DNA from: Maea johnstoni
Lineage: Eukaryota; Annelida; Polychaeta; Spionida; Magelonidae
Direction of reading: 5' to 3'
Length of the DNA: 64,000 nt
Assembly (NCBI GenBank): GCA_963942565.1
Contig: OZ012690.1
Coordinates: 17,524,135-17,588,134 of the forward strand
The notes below the pieces were generated by a model. That model worked only from the letters and a program-made list of their open reading frames with translations, did not search any database and was not told the origin of the DNA. A program made the position numbers and the translations under genes. How positions within the stretch are numbered: position 1 is the first letter of the stretch; each line of letters opens with the position of its first letter. Below are positions 11,010-21,610 of this stretch, piece by piece.

Positions 11010-11503
11010 CAGGCACCGACATAAATTTCAAGACCTGCTGCAGGTCTTGAAAATCACTTGCCCGAAAGGAATTGTCACTTTCCCGAAAAAAAATAACCAA
11101 AACCTAAAAAAGTATACAGATATAATAAACCGAAACACCATCTTATTTATTTCATTCTTATGGCAACCTCTTCGAGAGTTTATTGACCATTTCAATATTT
11201 TTTTCTAAATCCTTTTCTAACATTTATAAATCACTTTCTAATATTTATAAATGACTGCATTTACAAATACTAGAAAATGAATTATAAATACTAGAAAATG
11301 ATTTATAAATTAATACTAGAAAATGATTTATGAATATTAGAAAATCATACACATTTTCTATGATTATTATTTCCTTTTTTAGTAGTCCAGGAAACCCACT
11401 TGCCCTGTCGGGAAAGTCAAGTATGAAGTCCGCTTGCCCGACAGGCCTTTTTTAGCAAATCCACTTGCCGGGGCAAGCGGGTTAGTACTTATGTCGGTGC
11501 CTG
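11010..11503. mobile_element. MITE with CAGGCACCGACATAA ends, 494 bp, 5-bp TSD
   Basis: Inverted ends read CAGGCACCGACATAA(A/G)T. The flanks are a perfect CCCTG duplication (11005-11009, 11504-11508), and the duplicated locus has a single CCCTG at 61808-61812 with no insertion. The interior has short repeats of CTTGCCCG near both ends and an AT-rich minisatellite (about 11222-11350) built on ACTAGAAAATGATTTATAAAT-like units. No coding capacity. A 5-bp duplication with these ends does not let me assign a superfamily. Confidence 0.85.
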
Positions 11504-11985
11504 CCCTGAACCACTATATCAAGAAAGACCAGCATATAGTAGTGGTGTGTCGATTAATCAAGAGCTATGTCTGATTAATTATGCAAAACATCTAGTAACT
11601 TGTAAACAACAAAAAATATTGAAATAAAACACTGTTTAGGACTAGTAGCATCTATGAGCATACACACTGATACCTTGAAAATGTGTCGGCAAAGTCGGCA
11701 TCACAGAAATTGGACAAGATTTGTGTTGTGCACAGCTATCTGTGCAAGTTGCTTCCGCGACCTCTATTGGCAGAATACTGTAGAACAGCAAATGATTCCG
11801 ACCATATAATTAATCTGAATTTACCGAATCAGAAAATCTCGGTATAATTAAATTTGGAATAAAATCTGCCCCCATCTGTGTTAATGTGTAATAATGACTG
11901 TTCGGTAAAACTAAATACGAAAATGTCATTTTTGTTCAAATGCAGTATATTTGCACTCCAGATTAATTTCCTATTCTACAGTAAG
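11504..11985. other. Intergenic sequence before the hairpin
   Basis: No gene is seen. The first 200 bases continue the block duplicated at 61813-62040; the rest appears single copy in this window. Confidence 0.4.
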
Positions 11986-12323
11986 TCAAAAAATGACTTC
12001 ATGATGAGACGGCCTCCCACAGGTTACAAAGTCGTAACAAAATCAAAAGCTACAGGTCTGATTTTAAATCAAATAAGAAATCTAGTCACTTTAAGACAAC
12101 AAGAAACATCAAAACAAAATCCTGGCCTTAGGATACATCTATCATCATAAAGGGATTTTGCCTTCAATGGCAAGCTCCTAAGGCCAGGATTTTGTTTTGA
12201 TGTTTCTTGTTGTCTTAAAGTGACTAGATTTCTTATTTGATTTAAAATCAGACCTGTAGCTTTTGATTTTGTTATGACTTTGTAACCTGTGGGAGGCCGT
12301 CTCATCATGAAGTCATTTTTTGA
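11986..12323. repeat. Near-perfect 148-bp inverted repeat (long hairpin)
   Basis: Arm 1 is 11986-12133, arm 2 is 12176-12323, and the loop is 42 bases. Read base by base, the arms differ at one position (G versus A near 12033 and its partner). Both arms derive from a dispersed family sequence: the same stretch, more diverged, occurs singly at about 4158-4235, 11575-11640, 30168-30240 and 46395-46470. If transcribed, it would form a long double-stranded RNA hairpin. Open frames on the two strands here spell the same protein only because of the palindrome. Confidence 0.9.
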
Positions 12324-12646
12324 GCAGGTAGATGTATTTACCTTGTCTCTTATCATTTTCTGTCTCTTCACTTCCTGCCTTTAAAATTGACGATTAGCAA
12401 CAGACACAATATGAACGCCTTCTTGTCTATGCTTGTAAAGAAGAGTGTGCACGCACACAAATAGCAAGCACAGAAGCTGCAGACAAGCTTGAGTCAGGTC
12501 GGGTATTGGTCACTGATATTCGCATGCACTCAAACTCATCACTTTAAATGATTCCCACCTCAAGGTGACTATTTATAGGTTGTGCAATGTTGTTTGTTGA
12601 GTAATATTTTTTAATTCACTCCAGCGATAAGTTATGTATTAAATTG
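12324..12646. other. 3' flank of gene C
   Basis: No gene is seen. The sequence before the stop of C shares only a short piece (around 12580-12650) with the downstream module of the other paralogs. Gene C therefore belongs to a more diverged branch. Confidence 0.4.
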
Positions 12647-14116
12647 TTAGACTTCAAGATTTTCCTGCTTAACAATCACTGCACTTGCAATTTCCTCCAA
12701 CTCTTGTTCTATTGGGAGACACTCTCCCTTTTCCTGCTTGACTATCACTCTACTAGCATCTTCCTCCAACTCTTGTTTTATTAGGAGACACTCTCCCTTT
12801 TCCTGCTTGGCTATCACTCTACTAACATTTACCTCCAAATCTTGTTCCATTGGGAGACACTCTCCCTTTTCCTGCTTCACTATCACTTTACTATCATTTT
12901 CCTCCAATTCTTGTTTTATAGGAAGACACTGTCCCTTAACAACAACCCATTGCCTAGGTTGTGATAATTGTGTTTCTGTATTGTCAACTGATGACTTTTG
13001 ATGTGTTAACTGGTGCTGCTTCGTATGAGATGGTGCCCTACTAGTCTTATTACACTTATTAAACTTAAAGGTTCTTTGACCTGTGTGAGTCCGCATGTGT
13101 GATACCAGACCGTAAGATTGTGCGAATGCCTTGTCACATTCATTGCACTTGAAGGGTCTTTCCCCACTGTGTATCCTCATATGATTTTTCAGAATGGAAG
13201 AACAACTGAATGCCTTGTCACATTCATTGCACTTGAAGGGTCTTTCCCCACTGTGAAACCTCTTATGCCTTCCCAGATTAGAAGAACATGTGAATGCTTT
13301 ATCACATTGATTGCACTGGAAGGGTCTTTCCCCACTGTGTATTCTCTTATGCTTTATCAGAGTTGAAGAATCTTTAAATGCCTTGTCACCTTCATTGCAC
13401 TTGAAGGATTTCTCCTCACTGTGTATCCTCTTATGTTGTATTAGTTGAGAAGACCGTGAGAATGTCTTGTCACATTCATTGCACTGGAAGGGTCTTTCCC
13501 CACTGTGTATCCTATTGTGCCGTACCAGGTGAGAAGCATGCGTGAATGCCTTGTCACATTCACTGCACTTGAAGGGTCTTTCCCCACTGTGAAACCTCTT
13601 ATGCTGTATCAGAGTTGAAGAATCTTTAAATGCCTTGTCACATTCATTGCACTGGAAGGGTCTTTCCCCACTGTGTATCCTCCTATGAGATCTCAGACTA
13701 GAAAGCTGAGTGAATGCCTTGTCACATTCATTGCACTGGAAGGGTCTTTCTCCACTGTGTATCCTCTTATGAGTTCTCAGATTAGAAGAAGAAGCAAAAG
13801 TCTTGTCACATTCATTGCACTGGAACAATCTTTCACCATTGTGAATGATTTTATGTCTTGCCAGACCAGAAGCATGCTTGAATGCCTTGTCACATTCCTT
13901 ACACTGGAAGGGTCTTTCCCCACTGTGTAACCTTTTATGCTGTACCAGAGTTGAAGAATATTTAAATGCCTTGTCACATTCATTACACTGGAAGGGTCTT
14001 TCCCCAGTGTGCATCCTCTTATGCTGTACAATGTGAGAAGACTGTGAGAATACCTTGTCACATCCATCGCACTGGAAGGGCTGTTCCCCACTCTGTATCC
14101 TCTTATGTTTTACCAT
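12647..14116 (-). CDS. Poly-C2H2 zinc-finger protein C, lacks the family start
   Basis: The open frame gives 489 residues. It begins inside a finger (MVKHKRIQSGE, the second half of a finger), so the MSSDK start and the first Cys pair of the other members are missing. Twelve fingers follow (about residues 14-347). Eleven are canonical; one has Gly for its second Cys (CNEGD). The tail has four 23-residue units, but two have lost the lysine of the second site (PMEQD, PIEQE) and one first site reads AKQE. A pyrimidine-rich acceptor-like sequence ending in TAG lies just upstream on the minus strand (about 14126-14145), but an in-frame TAA at 14123-14125 separates it from the ATG. Either a truncated gene that still encodes most fingers or one with a different first exon. 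Its flanks differ from those of the other members. Confidence 0.75.
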   Translation of the reverse strand: MVKHKRIQSGEQPFQCDGCDKVFSQSSHIVQHKRMHTGERPFQCNECDKAFKYSSTLVQHKRLHSGERPFQCKECDKAFKHASGLARHKIIHNGERLFQCNECDKTFASSSNLRTHKRIHSGERPFQCNECDKAFTQLSSLRSHRRIHSGERPFQCNECDKAFKDSSTLIQHKRFHSGERPFKCSECDKAFTHASHLVRHNRIHSGERPFQCNECDKTFSRSSQLIQHKRIHSEEKSFKCNEGDKAFKDSSTLIKHKRIHSGERPFQCNQCDKAFTCSSNLGRHKRFHSGERPFKCNECDKAFSCSSILKNHMRIHSGERPFKCNECDKAFAQSYGLVSHMRTHTGQRTFKFNKCNKTSRAPSHTKQHQLTHQKSSVDNTETQLSQPRQWVVVKGQCLPIKQELEENDSKVIVKQEKGECLPMEQDLEVNVSRVIAKQEKGECLLIKQELEEDASRVIVKQEKGECLPIEQELEEIASAVIVKQENLEV

Positions 14117-15545
14117 TTCATTTTAAATCTAAAAAGGCAGAAAAAATACAGAAAATAACATATATGGCTTCTAGAGACATGTACATTTCCAATGGTAGTT
14201 TCAATGGACCGAATCTTACAGACATGCAAGAGTTAACAATCTTGAAACTTCAGTTTCCTACCAAAATGTCCATGTACAAAAATTAAGCCATGTTCAGTGA
14301 ATAAGAAATGCTATCTTACACTCAAACTAAATATATGTGCATCTGCAAGTATATTTATCCTTATGGTAGTAATATGAAGGAATTATGGTCTCTCTTGAAA
14401 TATTTGTACAGGTGTCTGACAAGTAACCTTTAACCTAGAGACCACCATGTAGCTATCTGTGTTTCATACTAGCCTACTGGGACTGTGGCACATATGTAGT
14501 GGACTATCTGAAAAGACCCACAACAGATCATTTAGGGGCAGTAGGGGTATACATTTTATATGTAAGCAGGACAGGGTTGGCAATTTCTGTCAAGGGGCAT
14601 CTTTTGGCATGCTGTAAACTGTTTTCACCATCCAGACAATAACAGGTTTCTGCCAGTTTCTGCTGCTTCTTCGGCAGACACAAGATTTAGCCTTTCCCAG
14701 TTTTGCGTAAAAAAACTGGCCGAACATAAAATCAGTTCTAGTTCATAAGGCCAAACAGGGGTCCAGATACACACTCGCCCGGGAGCCCGAGTCTGTTGGG
14801 ATGCTCTACGGACTCCAGGGAATCTATTGTTCAAAGTCCGGCTGGCGATGCACTGGTTACATAACCCCTCTGTTGACAAGTTGGCAGTGAGCTATTCTTG
14901 GCTATTATACATGCAGCTTTCTTGACCTTTGATCCGTTGTTGGGGCACGGCATCCATGTGAATTAGACTGGAGAAATAGACTAAATTGCCAGTTCTTCAC
15001 TAGGCCCATGTGTTATGTTGACCTATGAGCTACTTTTATAATAGCTTTTGTGTCAGGCTATCCATTTATAACTCAGGTGCACCCACGTGTTTTAGACTGG
15101 TAAAATAGACTTGCTTGCCAGTTCTTCTCTAGGAAACAAATAATTTCTGTTTATTTGATCATAGAGAATTATGACAAATGAGAATTCACTTTCAGAAAAA
15201 TAATGTAAAATATTGTGGCAAAGATAATTAAAGAATATCAAAACATTATATTTTTCATTTTTTTAGTGGGCTATAAGATTTTCATCCGGGCTATGAAGAT
15301 TTGAGAAGCTATAGCCTGGCAGTCTTCCTCAGATTTCAGCCTAAGCCTGACCCCTGCCAAAAATGTTTGGTTCCTATTACATCCTAAGAAAATATAGGTA
15401 GGGTAGGTAGAGATTTTTTAATTTTTTATCTTTATTCTTTAACTTAAACAATTCTCTGGAGTTGGATGGCTTCAATTAATGTTTGCATTGATGAATTTGT
15501 CTTTATATGCAGTAATTGGATTTTAGTTCATCCAGAAATTGATAA
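14117..15545. other. Intergenic region upstream of gene C
   Basis: No gene is recognised and the upstream module of the other paralogs is absent. A stretch near 14570-14700 is an inverted, diverged copy of 10200-10310. An imperfect direct repeat of about 45 bases, built on TAGACTGG(A/T)(G/A)AAATAGAC, occurs at about 14960-15003 and 15091-15135. The remainder appears single copy in this window. Confidence 0.4.
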
Positions 15546-16552
15546 TAATGGTTGAAGATTTGATATTTTTGACGGTGAGGCTTCCATTTGTGGCCCTACT
15601 GATTAAGTTAACCTGTCTCTGAATTTACTGTTACTGTTTTTGTGTAGGAACAGTCCATTTTACTAGTAGGATAGGCTTAAAATCTTAAGGGTAGGAGACA
15701 AAAACTAGGTAGGGTAATAGGAACCAAACATCTTTTTTTATGTCTAATTGCATTTCTTAAGAGAAGAGGGTTTCTCAGACCTCAAAGGCTCAGAATTAAT
15801 TGATTTGAATTAACACGCCAAATTGCATGGACAATGACATAGTGTAATTCATGGTATGAAACACAAACAGTGGTGGCCAGGGATTATGGATGTTGTACAT
15901 GTCCAAGTTTCAACAGGAGGTCTAAAATGTAAACTAGAAAGTGATTGTTATAAAACCTTTCTAGTCATGTTTTCCAACTATTCGACATAAACTTGGCTGG
16001 CTCGATTTTAGTTGGGTATCAGGAAATTGTGTGTAAAAGAAGTGACTCATATATATACAAGACTCGCTAAGCTTTTTATGAATTATGAGATAATATATTA
16101 AACATTGTATATGGTAAATGTCTGTCTGATAATATTTTTAAGTATATGAATGATTGTATTTAGTCCATTATAAGCCTTTGTAGCTGGCCAGATTTTTAAC
16201 TCTTGTGCATTGCATGCAATGAATGTCATCATCTGGATTGGACAATCAACTATTTATCAAAACACTAATCAAGTTGTTATCAGATGTTTTGGTAATCCAG
16301 ATCAGTGCCAAATTATGTCTGCTCAAATTCATAATTGCATTTCATGATATAAGCAGACTAAAAATGATTGACAAGGCCAGCATAAATGTTGTTCAGTTCA
16401 TAATTGCATTTCATGATAGGAAAGCTAGCATGGGTCTTTTCTTTCATCAATTGCAGCGCGGAGCTGTCCAGGTCATAAGTGAAGCATTGAACTTTGCAAC
16501 TGTAAATACACGTGCCTCTTAAACCATTCTAGTCATGTTTTCCTATTTGACA

Positions 16553-17060
16553 GCTGTGCTGTACCAGAAGTCGAGCGACTTCTGGTAATCGACTTCTGGT
16601 ACAGCTATTAACTGCACCAAAACTTGAATATCTCCTTGGACAGCATTAACACATTCACACTCAGACGTGCTCTAAAAAATATTGTCTGCTACTCTCATAC
16701 TTTTGAAAATAACTTGGGAATAAAGTGAAAATTCACAAACTATTTAAAAGAGAGTTGGTGTTTAGCTTCTTATCAACATTTCTCCTTCAAATGTTTTTTC
16801 AAAATATGCTTTTGTAAGTTAGATATTTCCAAAATCGTCAGGCCTGTTTTGGCCGCTCTGAGTGCTAATGAGTTAAGCTGTAGCATATTAAGCTGTACCA
16901 GTAGTCGATCAACTATTGGGACAGCCTTTAGCTGTACCAAAACTCGAACAACTTCTGGTATGTACAGCAATAGCTGTCCCAATCGACGATTGGTATGACC
17001 ATTCATTTATGAGGGTCATGTACCAAAACTCGATCTGTACCAAAAGTTGTTTGTGAAAGT
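16553..17060. repeat. CTGTACCA-AxTCGA motif cluster with hairpins
   Basis: About a dozen variants of CTGTACCAGAAGTCGA and its reverse complement are packed on both sides of the MITE at 16650-16872. The first two face each other as 17-base arms (GCTGTACCAGAAGTCGA and its complement), which can form a stem with a loop of about 15 bases. The motif order is kept in copy 2 (36366-36640). Not recognised as any known element. Confidence 0.65.
16650..16872. mobile_element. TTAA-type MITE, 223 bp
   Basis: Imperfect inverted ends (CACATTCACACTCAGACG against CTCATTAGCACTCAGAGCG read inward) are flanked by TTAA on both sides (16646-16649, 16873-16876). The duplicated locus has one TTAA at 36457-36460 and no insertion. 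It therefore inserted after the segmental duplication, or was precisely lost from copy 2. A TTAA target fits piggyBac-like or other TTAA-specific transposons. No coding capacity. Confidence 0.8.
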
Positions 17061-19221
17061 GTCAGTCAATTCAGTGAACTGTATCAAACATGGATGTTTA
17101 ACAAATACATGCAGTGTGTATGCACATCACTGTGAAAAATGGCGAAAACATGGTGCTTTTTCATCGCTTCAACAACACTTTCAGTCATAGTTGACTGAAA
17201 AGAGTATGAATATCGGCAGATTTGCATAGAAGTTGAAGATATGACTGGTCAGAACAGACATGGATAGTTTTTTGTTGGTAGACACTCTCAGATGTCTCAA
17301 AAGCTTCTGCAGTAATTTTGCTGGTTCAATCGGTCATTTCTTAACACTGCCAGCATTCTGTCTACATATGCCAACAAGAACTTGAATGTCATTAAGAAAC
17401 GTCCAAATAGCTAATTTAACATAGAAAATCAATATCAAGGCAAATGTAGAGTCAGATATTACGGCTTAACTTATACAAAATCAGGTGTTTTGTTCTTGGT
17501 GCATTGATTTAATAGCAAATTCCTGGTGCCTAACACTGACATGCTCAAACTGTATACAGTTAAAGATGATATATTTTTGGAATCCCGATATGTTGTTCTT
17601 TCAAATGATATACTGTTTGTCAGCTGATCAGTAATGGACATGATGTTCGACTCTAAGCCTGCTCGGGTGCGAGTTGGTTTGTATATGCGAGTTGACTTGA
17701 TTTCTAGTTACCTACCCCACTGCCACTGGAGCATTTGCCCCACTGCCACTCTTCTTCTTTCTGGGTACTTGTCAAAAACAATTTACTGGGGGCGCCGGAA
17801 TGAATGCTTTGCGAAATCCTCAATGTGATTAGTTCACCACATGGAATCATTTAACCGGAAAAAGTCACTGTAAATGACTAAATGCGGTGACACTTGCCCG
17901 GTTCTGAGAGTTGAGACTTGAAAGACGTCATCCTCATGTGTGCGGAAATCCTCGATGCGCATGCGCAAGCAGGCCCGAAGTTCAAGCTCTATGCCGATAG
18001 AGGTCGCCTTTGCTTGTAAGCCTGCTACATTAGAAATTAATTGAAAAACTTGACAAAGATAGCATAACCTGAGGAGTTTAATACCTTCTTAACGCTTTGT
18101 ACGCAATAACGTCGATGACACAATATAAATGACTGATAATGAAATGTACATGCAGAAACTATTTGACTCACCATGTGCTTTTTGTGGTGACCTCACTTTT
18201 ATTTTACATTTCTAAAGGGGATCTGTCATGATCACAATTTTTTATTGAATCAAGGTTGTCCTTATTATGAGAAGTATGGTGATTTCAGAAAGTTGTCTTT
18301 ATTGAATTTTACAAGGCGAGGGTAAAATAGTAAATATATATTTATTATTATTATTATTATATAAGTTTTTGATTGTAGTATTTTCTCATAATGTACTATA
18401 CCTTTTAATGTACTATACTATACCTTTTAGATGCATTCTCCAGAAGTGAATATTCTGCGGTTTATGTTTCATTTGTATTTTTTCCAAGTATTTTAGCCAT
18501 ATTTGTCTTTTTTTATAGTATATGAATTATCTTTATAGTTTCAACTCTATAATTTCAGTATGGATGGTATTTTTCAACGAATATGTATTTGTTTCATTTT
18601 TGCCTTAACATGTAGCTTAGCAGGGTGCTTTTCAGGAGTGCTCTTATCTTTACAAAAATTAGTAAAAGTTAGTTTAAAAATGACTAACTAGAATGGGGGC
18701 TCTAGGAACACTCTGAAGTGCATTCTCAGCCATTTCCTGTTTGTCTCACTGTGTGTGTGGTCTGGTTAAATCAATGTTACAATTCTGTTTAGTGTTTTGG
18801 CTCAGTCAGAGATGTTCTGCAATTAAAAGTAGAATTTTCACATTGCCCTGATTTCTGGAAACACTCATCCATTAAGCTGTCAATCACATATTTTGGGGCC
18901 CCTATGTCCCCAGAGCTAGGTCAATAAGGTTACTAGACTAAAACGCCATGTATCTATCTGCTTGATCCCGTTAACAGTAGAAATGTGGGGAGGGGGGATG
19001 GTGAATCTTCTAGCAGATATTCCCCCAGGGGGCAATTTTCCAAAGAAATGGCAAAGCTTCAGGGGCACTCTGTGATATAGTCAATTTCAAACAATACAAT
19101 TATGACAATCCTTGCTTTCAGGGGGCAGAGTACTCACTTGTACAGTTTCAACTGGCATGGCTCATGCAAAATCACATTTTTTGAAATTCTTATCTAGTCG
19201 ACTACATTCATGGACCACTTA

Positions 19222-19668
19222 TTGCTAATTCAAGCTAACCATGAGCGATAGTACAAGTTCAGGAGTATAGTCCATTCACTCTGCACAAAAGATTGATAGA
19301 CCCTACAGGTGGACGTGTGACCTCTACATGTCCACTTCTAAAGTATACAGGTGGGTTCTGCCAGTAGCCAAGTAAGTTTTCTGGGTCACTGAGTAGGAAG
19401 GCTCTCCAGGGGTATCATATCTCAAGTACTACAATCCCTACATCTTATTTTAGACTACTAGTGTCCCATGTAGCAATTGACCCTTTAGTTCCCCTTATGT
19501 TCTAGTTCTCCACACTCAGTGACTGCTTACCACAAACTGACCCAGATTTCTATAAGTGTACAGGTCTGTTTGGCCTGAACACCAATAGAGGACAAACCTG
19601 TTCTTACAGACACACAGTTGAAACTTACAAACCCATTCGCTTTGCTCATTGTTAGCTTGAATTAGCTA
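19222..19668. mobile_element. TA-type MITE, second copy
   Basis: This is a reverse-orientation relative of the element at 9561-10007, with ends TGCTAATTCAAGCTAAC and GTTAGCTTGAATTAGCTA. The same insertion is present in the segmental copy at 40154-40600, so it is older than that duplication. The ends are more worn and the TA duplication is only partly visible. Confidence 0.75.
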
Positions 19669-21300
19669 TAATTCACAGAACCAGTTACTTCTCGTAGGGA
19701 CATTGCAGCTATTAAAAGTCCAGGGTGCGAGTGGATTTGTCAAGTTATATGTTCATATATGTACATTTGTATGTGTGAGATTTCAATAGTGAATAAAGTA
19801 TTTCAAGTAAATAATGTATGTTACATTTATTACGGATCAAGTTATTGACTTCCAAGAAAGAGAGATGAAAAAGTAGTAAGGCACAGTGAGGACTTCTACT
19901 GCAGGAAAAAAAGCTTATAAGTTATAACTAGTATCACCTGATGAGAGCAGTTGCTGCTTGTCCACTCCGGATGAAGCGGACCAACATTGAAATTTTCAGG
20001 ACCCTCATTTGTATGTTAACAATTACATGGACACTAAAGATGAGGACACTGATTTCCAGTACTGCTATAATGGAAATCGCTGTCTGCCTAGAAATGAATG
20101 TCAATGCCATCACATGATATAGAATGAAGAGATAAAATGTTGATAATTGAGCGGAAACTTAGTTCTGGACAAGATACATGAATCACTAATAACTAATTCG
20201 GATCATTTTTACTTATAACTATTTTCATTTGGTAATATCTATACCTTCAGTTAAGGTATGGTATAGCGTAAGTCATTTCCATTCGTTCTTAATTGGTTCA
20301 TGCTGGTAAAAGATATTCTCCATGAAATTTGGAGATTCACGATCATTTAACTACTTGTCCATAGCTAAGAGTGTCAACGAGGGTAGGGTAGTGGAGGAAC
20401 TGCAGATATAAATGTATGAGGCTCTTGTGCTTGAATATTCCTCTCTAGTGCATTATTTAACATGAACTACCCTAGGGTATGGTCTAGAATTGTGTAGCTT
20501 TGCTCGCTCTCTCCTCTACCAAAGGGACATGTCATAACCAGCAGGTGGTAAGTAGTGATGGGTGTCCAAGTAACTGGCGAACACAGCCTAGAAACCTGTA
20601 TTACCCATTGCCATTCTTCTCAGGCATTCCAACTTGGTTAGAAGTCAAAGATGTAGAGAGAGAAGCGTGCAATTAGTGACTGCTCTTGGCTCCGCCGTGC
20701 AATAATGCGATTTGTAACTTTATTACAATACTTGACTGCTTAGCATAGTTGACCAACTTTTAAGAGTTACTTGATTGAACATGCATGTTGAAATATAACT
20801 ATCAACATTTTAAGTAGATTCAACTTTAGGTAGCCCAACAGGGCCGTTTTTGGAAGTTGAGATGGGACAATGCTATTTGTTGACAGTTGGTAGGTTCTGG
20901 CCCCCTCCCCCAGGTGTCAGGTCACTAGGTCAAATAAGAAAATGGTGATGAATCAAATCAAAAATCTGTCAACTGTATTCATATTCACAATTTATTCAAA
21001 TGTTTTCCATATTACAATAACAAGTTTTATGAATAAATTTGGGTACATCACTTGCAAGAAAATATAAACACCTTATTCTAATCTTTTATCATTTTTGCTG
21101 ACCCTCTTAGCATTCTGTTATCACTTTTTTTCTTTCCATCAGATAATTACAGCAACACTCAGGCCAGTTAATAAAAACAGTATTCAAGAAAGTATTCATT
21201 GTCAGTATTCAAGAAAGGCAGTAATTTCACATTTTACACTGATGCAAGGTTTCCATAAGGGCCTCAGTGCAGTAATTCTTATTTTTAACCTTTCGTTTAT

Positions 21301-21610
21301 CTAAAGATAGTCTTAAAGAAAGTTGAACTTCAAATATGAATTCAGGAAGCCAGATCAGTTATCTAGTTGTAAAATACAGGAAAAGATATTACTGGACCAG
21401 TATACTAAGCAAGACATGTGGTACATAATCCTTCATTCTCAGGCAGACCACAGAGAATGTAACATCGGTTCGAGAGACCGTCTCACCAATGCCAGTGTTT
21501 ATCCTATGTTGCCTAGCCAAAAGCTCTTGTACCTCCACATGAATTCTCTAGGTTGCACAATGTTGTTTGCTGTACAACTTATGAACTCGCTTCATCCATA
21601 AGTTTAATTG
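21301..21610 (-). other. 3' flank of gene D (conserved downstream module)
   Basis: Same module as at 6926-7249, with a deletion of about 40 bases near its start. Probably 3' untranslated sequence. Confidence 0.55.

Larger units (their letters stand above)
15546..21300. repeat. Segmental duplication, copy 1 (partner 35357-42240)
   Basis: This 5.7-kb stretch aligns throughout with 35357-42240 at high similarity by eye, in the same order and orientation, and leads into genes D and G respectively. It holds no credible gene. Differences are discrete insertions: copy 1 alone has the TTAA MITE at 16650-16872. Copy 2 alone has about 310 bases at 37101-37410, about 150 bases near 38115-38260, the GC-richer element at 38554-39506 and a 95-bp tandem duplication at 41446-41635. 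Confidence 0.8.

Noticed and set aside
11878-12371. Two overlapping frames on opposite strands that share NDFMMRRPPTGYK
   Set aside because: The shared peptide is a consequence of the 148-bp palindrome, not of two related genes.
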